Source of the DNA: Arachnopeziza araneosa
Taxonomy: Eukaryota; Ascomycota; Leotiomycetes; Helotiales; Arachnopezizaceae
Length of the DNA: 64,000 nt
Direction: 5' to 3'
Assembly (NCBI GenBank): GCA_003988855.1
Contig: QYAI01000004.1
Span: 372,001 to 436,000 of the forward strand
In this document: piece after piece, positions 12,382-24,260 of the stretch
Numbering within the stretch: the stretch's first letter is position 1
Layout of the letters: every line of letters begins with the position of its first letter
Translations under genes and position numbers: made by a program
Notes under the pieces: generated by a model
Seen by the model: only the letters and a program-made list of their open reading frames with translations
The model's database searches: none
What the model was told of the DNA's origin: nothing

Positions 12382-15300
12382 ATGTCTGATCATTGGCAGC
12401 CCCAAGTCCCAGTTCAAGAGATCAAAGCTGGTCCCATTGAAGGCGGACCTGATGGCGTAATTGGTTCCGAGAAAGAGTCCCATGGAGGGCCGAGGAAGAG
12501 AATTGTTATTGTGGGATTGGGAATGGTGGGTATAAGCTTCATGTAAGTTTCCTGTCTTTACTCCATTAACTCTGCAGACTAATGATGCTTCCAGTGAGAA
12601 ATTGATGAAGCTAGATGCCAAAAGACGAGAATACGACATCAGTGTTATTGGGGAAGAACCATATTTGGCGTATAATCGAGTCGGTTTAACATCCTTCTTC
12701 CAACATCGCAAAGTCGAGAACCTATATCTCAACCCCAAGGAATGGTATTCAAATGTCCCACAAGGGAGTTTGAGTTATCACATAAATGCAAAAGTAACGG
12801 AAATCCACGTGGAAGAGAAGAGCGTCTCCTGTTCATCTGGCGAGAAGGTTCCATACGATATTCTTGTCATAGCCACAGGCTCGGATGCCCTCCTTCCAAG
12901 ACATACACCTGGTTACGATGCCAATGGTGTATTTGTATACCGCACAATCGATGATTTGCAGAATTTGATTAAATTCGCGGCCGGAAGGAAAGGCACACAT
13001 GGCGCGGTTGTGGGCGGTGGATTACTGGGGCTGGAGGCTGCGAAGGCTATGATCGATTTGGAGTGCTTTGACAAGGTCAAATTGATTGAGAGAAATCGAT
13101 GGGTTTTAAGTCGACAGTTGGATGCGGATGCAGGAGGTCTTGTGGTGCAGCAGGTTAGAGATCTTGGCCTCGATGTCCTACTCGGCAAGCGGGTAGGCAA
13201 AATTGAGGTCACAGAAGACAACTCTGTGAAGGGTGTAGTCTTTGAAGATGGATCAAATATGGATTGCTCCACAATTTGCTTTGCTATTGGAATCAAAGCC
13301 AGAGATGAGCTAGCAAGGAATGCAGGTATCAAATGTGCGGATAGAGGAGGTGGAATTGTCGTCGGAGAAGATCTGAGTACCAGCGCAAAGGATATCTATG
13401 CCATTGGAGAATGTGCCAGTTGGGAGAACCAAACTTTTGGTCTCATTGCTCCTGGTATTGAGATGGCGGATGTTCTGTCCTTCAACCTAACCCAAGCTAA
13501 GGATCACTCATACCGCAAATTCAAGCGACCAGATTTGAGTACCAAGTTAAAACTTCTAGGAGTAGAGGTGGCCAGCTTTGGTGACTTCTTTGCAGATAGA
13601 GATGGCCCAAAATATCTACCTATTCGAACAGCGAAAAAGAAAGAAGGTAGCCCAGATCCTCTGACAAAACTAACAGATGGCCCTCCACCATCGCCAGTCA
13701 AAGCACTCTCTTACAAGGACCCTTTCTCTAATGTTTACAAAAAGTATCTCTTCACACTGGATGGCAAATATCTTCTTGGAGGTATGATGATAGGAGATAC
13801 AAAAGATTATGTTAAGCTTGTCCCCATGGTCAAGAACCAAAAGATGCTCGATATCCCACCTTCACAATTCATCCTAGGTGCCAGCAAAGAAGATGACGAG
13901 GGTGGCGATAACTTGGACGATGATACGCAGATCTGTTCCTGCCATAACGTCACTAAACTAGACGTGACGAGGGTGGTCAAGGATGGAACATGCAAATCCA
14001 TTGGGGATGTAAAGTCTTGTACCAAAGCTGGAACTGGGTGTGGTGGTTGTATGCCTCTCGTTACCTCGATCTTTAATAAGACTATGAAAGATCTGGGACA
14101 GGAAGTCAAGAACCATATCTGTCCGCACTTTAACTACTCAAGAGCGGACTTGTACAACATCATTGCTATTAAAAGGTTAAAGACGCTACAAGAGGTGATG
14201 AAAGAAGCTGGGAATGATCCCGAGAGTCAAGGGTGCGAGGCCTGCAAGCCTAGCATTGGAAGCATTTTTGCAAGCTTGTACAACCAACATATCATGAAAA
14301 AGCCTCTGCACGGGTTGCAAGAGACAAACGATCGATTTATGGGCAACATCCAACGAAATGGCACATTCTCGGTCATTCCTAGAGTTAGTGCAGGAGAAAT
14401 TACACCAGAAAAGCTCATCGTTCTTGGAACTGTTGCCAAGAAATATGATTTATACACGAAAATTACTGGCGGACAAAGAATAGATATGTTTGGTGCCAAA
14501 AAGCAGGATCTTCTTGCTATTTGGACAGAGCTCATCGAGGGAGGATTTGAGAGTGGCCACGCTTATGCCAAGTCTCTTCGTACTGTCAAGTCTTGTGTTG
14601 GTACTACCTGGTGTCGGTATGGTATTGGTGATAGCGTTGGAATGGCTGTTCGCCTTGAGGAAAGATATAAATCAATTCGATCACCCCACAAAATGAAAGG
14701 CGGTGTCTCGGGCTGCGTTCGTGAATGCGCCGAAGCTCAAAATAAAGAGTTTGTTCTTCCGCTCCCAGTCCTCTCTCTTGAAATTAACAAACGCTAGTTT
14801 TGGATTAATAGCCACGGAGAAGGGGTTCAATATCTTTGTTGGCGGTAATGGTGGTGCTTCTCCCAAGCATTCCGAGTTGCTCGCCAAAGACGTACCTCCA
14901 GACGATGTCGTCCCTATCCTCGACCGCTACCTCATGTTCTATATCCGCACCGCAGACAAGCTCCAACGCACCGCCCGCTGGCTTGAAGCCCTTCCTGGTG
15001 GAATCAGTTATCTTCGAGAAGTGATCTTAGATGACAAACTCGGCATATGCGCCAGCTTAGAGGCTCAAATGGAAGAACTAGTTGGAACTTTCTTCGATGA
15101 ATGGGCACTCGCCATCGCAGACCCGCTTATCCGCAAGCAATTCCGTCAATTTGACAACACAGATGAGACGGTCGAGAACATGGAGACCGAATTGGATCGC
15201 GGACAATCCCGCCCAGTATTCTGGGCTAAAGATAGCGTAAAGGAGGATTTCAAGAATACCAAATGGACGAGCTTGACGTGGCAGCCACTCATCGAAGCGA

Positions 15301-15821
15301 GCCATTTCGCGGGCGCAGATGAGACTCCCAATGGTATCAGTGCTAATGTAAAGAGAGGCGACACTCAACTTGCCATTTTCAGAGTTAAGGGGAAGTGGCT
15401 CGCATCTCAACAGATGTGTCCACACAAGCGAGCATTCGTTCTCAGTGACGGTCTCATCGGCGATAGCAAGGACAAGCTTTGGATCTCATGTCCGAATCAT
15501 AAGCGGAATTTTGAGCTGACTGGGGAGCAAGCTGGTAGATGTCAGAATGATGAAGAGGTTAGCATTGCCACTTTTCATGTTGAAGAGAGGGATGATGGGT
15601 GGGTATATCTGAAACTCCCGCCAGTGCATGAGTTGGATGGGGTCTTGGGTACAAAAAAGTGGATGGTTAAGAAAGGGGAGAGCGGAGAGGGGCCGTTTGA
15701 GAAGCTGGACAAGAAAATTGGCGCCAATGGGACAAAAATGAAAGGGAGGAAGCCGTTTGAGGCAAAAAGAGAGATGGCTGCCGCCGGTGGAGGACAGGGA
15801 GAGGTGAATATCGATTGGTAA
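12382..15821 (+). CDS. niiA: Assimilatory nitrite reductase [NAD(P)H]
   Basis: Exons 12382-12542, 12595-14748 and 14798-15821 (introns 52 and 49 nt), 1112 aa, close to the ~1100 aa usual for NiiA/Nit-6. It reduces nitrite to ammonium in the cytosol. In order: FAD-binding Rossmann motif [10 protein letters not shown] (residue ~41), NAD(P)-binding [16 protein letters not shown]-type [2Fe-2S] cysteines CSCHNVT and GTGCGGCMP, a second BFD-like CPHF...GCEAC region, sulfite/nitrite reductase ferredoxin-like domain, the siroheme/4Fe-4S cysteines in [11 protein letters not shown] and [11 protein letters not shown], and a C-terminal Rieske-type domain with CPH (C-x-H) and SCPNH (C-x2-H). Intron 2 falls inside the second cysteine cluster; removing it restores [14 protein letters not shown]. 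Nitrate reductase and nitrate transporter genes, often adjacent in other fungi, are not in this window. Regulation by a GATA factor is suggested by the upstream sites. Confidence 0.97.
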
Positions 15822-16899
15822 AACATGAGGTGGTTGGTAGATCATGATGTTTTAGATTAGACGGTAGTGTTTGTACATAAGAGAGATTTTCATAGTAAAT
15901 AATCATCTTTAAGACACTAGTTTTCAAGTACATTCTAAGCTAGCTTACTTTGGAGAAGAGACATCACTTTCTTCGGACATCCCTTGAATCCACAGGATGG
16001 CTGCCCGACTTAGCAATTCTTTTACACGACTTGCATGATCAAAACCCGAGGCTCTGGATCCAAGGATGGATCAAGAACGGACTGAAGAGATTACAGAGAC
16101 TCATTCGACAGCTGTACTGTAACCACACTAATCTATCAATGCTTTGTTGGGTTTAAACCCCTATCCTCGCAAATGTGTGGTTCTATTATGAACTTGAAAT
16201 ATTGCAGCTTATAGCTCAACTTCTTCAGAGAGTATATCTTGCTTAATTTTTCAAGGACTGATGTCATTTTCTATCACAGTACAGCACGAAGAACAGATGA
16301 CCCGTTTTGTGTTTGTCCTCCCCTAACATCAAATGGCACCAAGCCGGTTCTATTCCACTGTATCGTGAGTTCAAGATAGCCTGTTTGCGTCATTGCAGAA
16401 CACCTATTACCCCGGGTCGGAAGCTCGGAAGCCTGCGGCATTCCGGCGCTTCCCTGAATTATCCTTACAAATCCACAGTTACAGTAAGTTACTTATACTT
16501 GAGCAGCTCACCACATACTCAAGGAGCCTTGAGTAACCAAATGCCGTCTGAATGACCAAATCAACACCCATGAGAATAATGTTGGTATCTGACAGGCTCG
16601 TTGCTTCCTGGACGACTCCCGCGAGTGATTGCACCAATTACATCATATTAGGTACAGAGTCAATATGTGGTGTTGGGTCGCTCCTCCCGATACTTTCTAG
16701 CAGCTGATGAAGATGTACGAATTAACGGAATGGGTGTTTGAATGTCTTGCTCGATCGCTCTTACCTTCATTGCAGGTAAGCGATTTCAGTGTATCCTGAT
16801 CTTCAGAAGCACATTACAATTTCTGCATAATTTCTGCACGACTTTTGCATTTTTATCTTATTTATTTCTACTCTATGAATTGGAGCATGAGAATCCAAG
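15822..16899. other. Intergenic spacer
   Basis: 1.1 kb with no recognisable gene, RNA or repeat. It holds the 3' end of nitrite reductase and the promoter of the carboxylesterase. Short ORFs at 15950-16156 and 16307-16555 show no protein-like content. Confidence 0.5.
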
Positions 16900-19119
16900 A
16901 TGAAGCTCTCAACCTATTATTTTACTGCGTCGATTGTCGCAGCTACCCCTTTTGATCCGAATCCTTTTCGGGAAGCCCTCAACCAGCGCGAGTCAATCTT
17001 TACACCTTCCTCTCTTCAAGTCGACCTTGGATATTCACTATATGAAGGAGTGCACAACACTACAAATGGCATCAACGAATGGAAGGGCATTCGATATGCA
17101 GCGCCACCAACGGGTACACGGCGCTGGCAAGCTCCCCAGCCTCCGGTCTTCAATCGCAGCTCAGTGATTGAAGCAAATGCATTCCCAAGTCAGTGCCCGC
17201 AATCCAACTTCAACGACGGTGCAGTCTATACTGGTAGTCTGAAAGGCTCTGAAGACTGCCTATTCCTGAACGTTGTCGCTCCAGAAAATGCCCAGAACTT
17301 ACCTGTCCTTGTTTGGATCCACGGAGGAGGTTATGGGCTAGGAAATGGGTATTCTCTCTTCTTCTCCCAGAGAATATCTCGACTAACTGTCTCATAGATC
17401 AGAAAGCTTAGCAGATATGCCAGAATTGTAGGCCAACCTACCGATTGAATGTTGAATCCCTTATCCTCAATTGGGACACGGGAAAGTCATAGGAATCCAC
17501 CAGAACATGTTGCTGACAGTTTCTAGTATTACCATGAATAACAGCAGCTTTGTTGGCGTCACCATACAATATAGACTGGGCGCTTTTGGCTTCTTGTCGT
17601 CTGATGAGGTTAATCGGTTTGGTGTTGTTAATGCTGGCATCCGAGATCAAACATTTGCCCTACAATGGGTTCAAAGCTATATCCATCTTTTTGGGGGCAA
17701 CGCGTCTCGAGTAACGATAAGTGGCGAGTCAGCAGGCGCTGGCTCTGTTATGCTCCAAGCTCTGGCCTATGGAGGTAGTCTGGGGACGTCCTTATTCACG
17801 AACCTAATTACAGCCTCACCATATCTTCCGATGCAGTACAACTACAATGATTGGGTTCCAACGCAATCCTATTACGCATTTGCAGAAGCAGCTGGTTGCT
17901 TGTCTGGGTATGGGGCAGGAAGCTTGGCTTCCAAATCCGTGTTCACGTGCCTTGTTGATACCGACACTGCTGCGCTCCAAAACGCAAGCAATTACATTTC
18001 TGCATCGGGTATGGTAAGCTTGCTCGATGCCAACTTTATATTTTCTATTATGAGAGCTGAGAACATGAAGACTGTCTCAGAAGTGCTTCTGCTTAGTTCT
18101 TAAAACTTGTCTTAGGGGCTCGAAATCACATACTAATCCGCTGCAGTATGGAACTTGGGGTTTCTTGCCGGTGACAGATGGAGTGTTCATTCAGCAACTT
18201 CCAAGCCAGCAATTACAGAAGAAACAAGTCAACGGGCTACGGATTCTCTCTGGCGCAAGTTACACCTTTCATTTTAAACTGACAGTACTGACAGGCTCAG
18301 AATAATGCACTTGAGGGGCCTCTATTTGTACCACAAAACATTTCCACGGAGCAAAACCTTGTAGACTGGATTCAAGAAACATTCCCATTGTTCACCACAG
18401 ACCACATCTCAAAATTACTTCAGTATTATCCAAGCAGCAATGAATCTGACCCTTCAGGTTCCCCCAAATTTGCAACGTCAGGCTATGCAGACCCTACAGC
18501 CAATACTGAAAGTTCGGTTGCCACGGGTCAACAACAGCGAGCGAACAATATCTATGGAGAGATGACTTTTGTTTGTCCATCATATTGGCTTGCAGAAGCA
18601 TTCACCAACAATGACAGAATAGCATACAAGTATCAGTATTCGGTACCTGCAGCACTTCATGGTGAGGACTATTATGCATATTTTGGACCTCATTACGCTT
18701 CACAAGGACCGGACCTTGTACGTGCAATTATGGGTAAGCTAAGCCTTTCCTTTTCTCTATTTGAAGTTCTAACGCACTAAGTTATTTGGGGTAACTTTGT
18801 TTCGAAGAACAACCCCTCCATTCCAATCTCAATTGCTGTTGGAAATCCATATTCTCCTTCCGCCAACTATAGCAATCCTACGAGCGATTGGCCAGTCTAT
18901 AGCAGCGCTTTTCCCTTTCAAGTCAACTTAAATGAAACCGGCGGCGAAGACACCATCACTTTTGGATTCGATTTCGAAGACAAAGTTATCAACGTGACGG
19001 AATACACAGGCCCCGATCTGCAAAATAACTTTACTCTTTCGAATGCATGGACATGGGAAGGTGGAAGGGGGATTCGCTGCGATTTCTGGCGAAGCATGGG
19101 CGTCTTAGTGCCTGGGTAA
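16900..19119 (+). CDS. Secreted type-B carboxylesterase/lipase
   Basis: Six exons, 614 aa: 16900-17348, 17398-17427 (only 30 nt), 17527-18013, 18147-18254, 18301-18733 and 18782-19119. A short N-terminal signal-like sequence (MKLSTYYFTASIVAA) precedes the mature protein. Family marks are EDCLFLNV, the oxyanion loop VWIHGGGYGLGNG, QYRLGAFGF, the nucleophile elbow SGESAGA (Ser near residue 226) and the catalytic His in LHGEDYYAYFG (near 478). The acidic triad member was not pinned. The family hydrolyses carboxylic esters and, in fungi, lipids or xenobiotic esters. Intron 4 (18255-18300) starts GCAAGT and ends CAG: only this GC-AG splice restores LSGNNALEGPLFVP, since all nearby GT donors are out of phase. 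No frameshift or internal stop remains after splicing. Confidence 0.9.
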
Positions 19120-21389
19120 GGTAGCTGTTACGAAGAAACAGTTTGATGGAGTCCCCTATTCATCTTTATGATAAGCAGCATTAATTAACTAGAATGAAAA
19201 ATTTCCTTCTCAACACCAATTCCGCCCACGCGCTATCGTTAACATAATATAGACACAAGTCCCGCTACTAATTGTTTCGCATCTATATTTCCATTAGATA
19301 GCGTTGCCGTTTATTCCCCAGGTTCCTGTTTCATCGCTAATCGCGGTGACGAGTCAATACTTTGCACCTCCTTGCCGTCCCAACCAACCATTTGAGTCGG
19401 TGTCAATCTATCTCTTCTTTCAGGACTGGTGTCAAACCCCATGAACGGCATGACCATGGAAGTCCACGTACACTTATCGGAAACCCGCGCCGAAATATAC
19501 TTTTCATTTGCAACCATTTCACGCCCGCCAGCAGCACGGTAGCTCAGCGAGAAAGAAAGAGAACAGGTAGTTTTAGATGCAGCGACTGGGCTGCCATACA
19601 ATCCAGGATTCTTTTGAAATCCTAGGCTATGCACCTGTAAGTTCTAGTAAGATCTCCGTTCTGTGGTAGATTATCAGACTACGCCCTTGGCATTTCTACC
19701 GATAGGTTTCATCTGCTCGAACTAGTCGCCACCTCCATTCAACCGATTGTCACTAGACCGCGTGGTGGAATACAAACATCGACGATTCTTGCCCATCATT
19801 ACCAACATCGAGATGCCTCAATGGACAAACTTACTCGAAGATGGCGTCCATTAGTGCAAGTTTTATGTGGCTTAAGCACTCAAACCGGGTAAAGAAATGC
19901 CTTTAAGCTGTACTCCGCAAAATTCGAATTTATCCTCCAATCCAAACCAATTCAAATCAGTCCCAGACAATCAGAACGTCACACGTGACTGTTTTGTATG
20001 TATTTTGGGACAAAATACGGCTCGGGTGGCTTCAGTGGCTTGCAGAAGAGGACTTGAGTATCTGAAGGCCAGCTACATGTTAGTCTGGGACCGGTCAAAA
20101 GGTTACTTTGGTTTCCAAATGGTTCCTATCTGCCGTGTTGACCACTGATGCCTTGTTTGTAAACCCAAGAGGTGGTTTAGTCGATGCGAAACCGCAAATC
20201 GGTCGGCAAAGCAGAAAGGAGCATCGCCTCAGATTCCAACACAAGTTGGTCTCTTTTTGTCAGATGGCCGAAAATCACAGTGTCGAGGCCGAGTTTCCGG
20301 GTTCTGTCTCCGGAAAATGTGAAGGCAATCTCTAAAAGGATCACATCCGTATAGAGGTGGGATTCCAATCTGATGATTCCCCGCATGGGATTTGGCCGGT
20401 GTGGGTCGTTTAATCTGTGGGGAATTTGAGCTTGGCCTGTCCCTCGTCGTACCTTGGACCTATCAGTGATCCCGGCTAATATATCTTGCAGTTTAAGGTG
20501 CTGAGATATCGGTACCTTGTGCGTTTAGACTTTTGGCCTAGAAAGCAGGTGGATAGCTTCTAGCTTGTGCCCTAGGAGTTTTTGCTCGCCAGATCAGTGC
20601 TGATTTGACGGTGTAGTACGTCTAAGTCTAGCAAGTCCAGAGTCCAAAGCGGGCTCCATTCGAGTCGCGATAGTCGAATCTGGACCTCCATAATGGTATT
20701 CCTTCAGACGGTCTGGCCAATACAAATCTGGCGGCTTACGATGCGTTTTCCAAGTATCACTCTTCCAATGCCAAGCTTTGTGTGTGTAGAGAATCATTTA
20801 GCCGGAGGTATGGACCGCATAGCCTGTTCCTGCTATCTCTTTGCCCCGTTCCCCAGAGTCCTAGGATCTGTATATTTGACGGTTCCTTCACGCCATGCGG
20901 GGTGATCGACGGCTAGCGGATACTAAGAACGACAAAGCAGCTGCGCACTTGATACAGTCGTAACCAGATTCCCAGCAGTCAGAAATTGACACTGCATTGA
21001 CGGCCTGGATAATTCTCTAGTTCCAAGATGTCGGATTCACCGATTTACCCATCATTCCAACCCGTTTCTTGAGATGAGAAGGAGTGAAACAGATAATTGG
21101 TCCCAGGGAGCTACTCTAGACCCTTGATCATCTGATGGGTGAGGTATACAATCCAGAAACGGATAGACGACGAGCGTTGATTTCCCTGAAGACATGCAGC
21201 AATCGATTGACTCTTCCACACGTCGCTCTACAGCGCTCAAGGCCCGACTTCTTGATATTGGTCCTTCTTAAAGAAGCGGTTGGCCCTGTTGAAAGTCTTT
21301 TCTGATGAGCATTTGTATACTTTCTTTACTTAGACGGAACATTTCACTATTTCTTTTGAATACTCATTTGGTTTCTCATCTTAGTCAAG
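19120..21389. other. Intergenic region, 2.3 kb
   Basis: Lies between the carboxylesterase and the sugar transporter. The only candidate of interest is a 107-codon minus-strand ORF (separate entry). The rest shows no domain-like translation, RNA gene or long repeat. It presumably includes the sugar transporter promoter. Confidence 0.45.
19311..19634 (-). CDS. Possible small ORF or gene remnant
   Basis: 107 codons on the minus strand with plausible protein-like composition (for example VSDKCTWTSMVMPFMGFD and PTQMVGWDGKEVQSI). Directly upstream on that strand is CTTACAG, which could be a splice acceptor, and a short open stretch starting with ATG lies further upstream near 19803, so a spliced gene or the 3' part of a decayed one is possible. 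I recognise no family and cannot exclude chance. Confidence 0.15.
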   Translation of the reverse strand: MHSLGFQKNPGLYGSPVAASKTTCSLSFSLSYRAAGGREMVANEKYISARVSDKCTWTSMVMPFMGFDTSPERRDRLTPTQMVGWDGKEVQSIDSSPRLAMKQEPGE

Positions 21390-23556
21390 ATGGTGACCGT
21401 CGGCATTGATACCAAGCAGGGAGCGCTACAAGCTGCTCAGGAAGAGGCACCTGAATTTGAAAAGGTTACTTGGTACAAAGATCCAGGCCTTCGAGTCCTC
21501 TACTGCTGGGCTGCTGTTCTTTGCGTTGCATCTGCAACCACGGGTTATGATGGGTATGCAAATATCAAATTTTAACTTCATCATATCATCCCGCCAACTC
21601 GCTGTTTAGAATGATGCTTAACACTTCCCAACAACTCGATCATTGGAAATCAGTATGTACATCAAGCTCGTATCGAAATGTCACTAACAAAGTAGTACTT
21701 CGACAACCCTCAAGGGCCCCGTTCAGGTCTTTTAAATGCGATTTACCAGATCGGTTCTCTTTGCAGCTTTCCCATCGTGTAAGTTACCTAACCCTGCGGG
21801 TTCATCTACTTACTAATCATTTAAAGTCCTTTCATCGCAGATCAATGGGGCCGAAAGGTCCCAATTGCTATCGGCGGCGTCTTGATGATTGTTGGGGGTT
21901 TCCTCGGAGCTTTTGCCAATGGCTACGGCAGTGAGTTAGATGACACATATGAAGATCTTAGATTAACAAGATGGAAGTGTATTGTGGCGGCAGATTTATC
22001 TTGGGTTTTGGCAACAGCTTAGCCCAGATGTCTTCTCCCGTTTTACTCACCGAGCTATGCCATCCTCAACACCGCGCACGTATTACGGCCGTTTACAACT
22101 GTTTGTGGAACCTGGGTGCCCTCTGTAAGTCTGATTGGTACATATGTCTGGATAGACGGTTCTAACGCGTTTCAAGTTGTGGCATTGATTGCTTGGGGAA
22201 CTATGAACATCAACAATGACTGGTCATGGAGATCCCTTGCACTCCTACAAGCTCTACCTGCTACCATTCAGCTTACTTTCATCTATTGTAAGTGATCTAA
22301 AATTTCCGTTTCCATATATCAGTAACCCTTTCTTCGAAATCAAGTCCCTTGGGCACAGCTTGGTACAAATACTTATCGTTTATAGGGGTTCCAGAGTCTC
22401 CAAGATGGCTCGTCTCACAGGAGAGATATGAAGAAGCCGAGACTACACTTGCCAAGTATCATGCCAATGGCGACAAGACTAATCCAACTGTCGCTTTTGA
22501 ATTCCGCGAGATCAAGGAAACTCTTCGACTCGAGTTTGAATACAAGAAAGGAAGCAAGTACTTGGACTTCATGCGCACAAAAGGCAACCGATATAGGTTG
22601 ATAATCCTCGTATCTCTTGGAATTATTTCTCAATATAGTGGCAATGCATTATTCAGTAACTATATGGGAAAGATCTATACTTCGATGGGTATAGTCGGAC
22701 AAGATAAGGAGATTCCTGTACGTTCGAGACAAGTGTTGATTTATAATGAAACTAACGTGTGTGATAGCTCAATGCTGGTCAAACAATTTTATCTCTTATC
22801 GTATCAGTTGGATGTGCTTTCCTTATTGATCGAGTTGGACGTAGACCATTGTTTTTGGTTTCTACTGCTGGTAAGTCTGGTTCCTTATGCGCTCTAGTTT
22901 ATTTGTGACTTATGAACCTAGGTATGGTCCTAATGTTCCTTATCTGGACCATCGATGGTGCAATCTATGAGAAGAGCGGTGGGTCAAACAAGGCTGCTGG
23001 GAACTCCCAAGTGGTCTGGGTTTGGGTATTTGGTGTCTTCTACTCCCTCGCTTGGTCAGGTCTCCTGGTTGCATATGCACTAGAGATCCTGCCTTATAAA
23101 CTGAGAGCAAAGGGACTTATGATAATGAATTTGACCGTCCAAGCCGCCCTTGTTCTTGGAAAGTAAGTTTGAATTTATACTACCACCATCATGCACTCTT
23201 CAATACTAAGCTTTTATAGTTATACCAATGCCATCGCCTGGGATAACCTTAAACTTAAGCACGCTGATTGGGCTTTCTGCCTCTTCTACACAGTAAGTTT
23301 ACCGCCATGACTTCCTAAACTAGTCTTGCTAACATATTACCAGGTCTGGGACTTTGTCGAACTCACCTTCGTCTACTTTTTCTATATCGAGACTCGTGGA
23401 CCTACCCTTGAAGAACTTGCGAAGCTGTTTGACGGCGATTCTGCTGAGGTTGCTCATTTGGATATGCATGAAGTGGAAAAGGAGATCCATGCTGAGCATA
23501 ACGAGCTTCGTGACGATGAGAAACATGGCGTCGCCACAACCGTAACTGCTGTCTAA
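21390..23556 (+). CDS. MFS sugar transporter (lactose permease/hexose transporter-like, SP family)
   Basis: Eleven exons, 537 aa: 21390-21553, 21610-21652, 21696-21778, 21827-21930, 21978-22124, 22177-22287, 22386-22717, 22768-22870, 22922-23162, 23220-23292 and 23344-23556. Each junction restores a frame conserved in fungal lactose permease-like transporters. Sugar porter signatures seen: GRKVPIAIGG after TM2, YCGGRFILGFGNS, the PESPRWL motif after TM6, DRVGRR in the second half, and a C-terminal ETRGPTLEEL (variant of PETKG). Expected topology is 12 helices in the plasma membrane. The substrate cannot be told from sequence; disaccharides, hexoses or related sugars are likely. Intron density is unusually high for this window, and the acceptor of intron 4 (21931-21977) was chosen because it restores NGYGMYCGGRF. 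Confidence 0.9.
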
Positions 23557-24260
23557 TGGAACAGAGCGACCTGTAGATCGTTCTAGTGTTGAGATTGTCT
23601 AGTGTTTAAAGTTTGAATCATCTGTTTCTTGAATCATGTTTCCGTTCGTTCGAGACTGTGTATTGAATGGACCGTTTTAGCCATCTATATGACATTGTCC
23701 AACTCTTATACCATGGTGAACTTAATTCTCCCTCAATCGTATGTGACTCGAATCCTAAGATAAGATTCCATTAAGCCGTGCACTAAATTCCTGAGACGCC
23801 TTAAAACCAGCCGATCAATCAGTCTCAAGTACAAAGCCGCCGTTCCCTAACCATCGACGCTAGAGTCCAGTCCCACCAACACCCCCCCTCCTCAGCAGGT
23901 GACGTACGGAGAGACGGAACTGACACGACCAACATGAATACGACGCCACGGGCACCTCGCGGCCGAATACCACCCCATCTACATGCCACCGCGACCGTGT
24001 CGCGTGCGGGAACGGGCAGAGGGGATAACCGGGTGATGCGAGAAGGAGAGAAGGGAAGAAGGGGAGGAGGTTGTCACGGTTCTTGGGATCCCGTGTGCGG
24101 CTCGACAGCTCAATCACCGACTCGTGCTCGAGATCGGGAGCTTGTGGGATAGGGATCGGCTGTTGCTGGCGAGGACTGCGGGACTGTCATTGGGTCATTC
24201 TGGGACGGTGGTTGGAGGAATGGGAACTGGATTCATAGTCTAGAGGAGGGTACTGTACAT
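23557..24260. other. Intergenic spacer between convergent genes
   Basis: Holds the 3' ends of the sugar transporter (+) and the GH125 gene (-). The GC-richer part at 23880-24180 has overlapping short ORFs on both strands without recognisable content. No RNA gene seen. Confidence 0.5.

Noticed and set aside
21390..23556. Sugar transporter as a frameshifted pseudogene
   Set aside because: The frame breaks all coincide with consensus introns; splicing gives an intact 537-aa protein.
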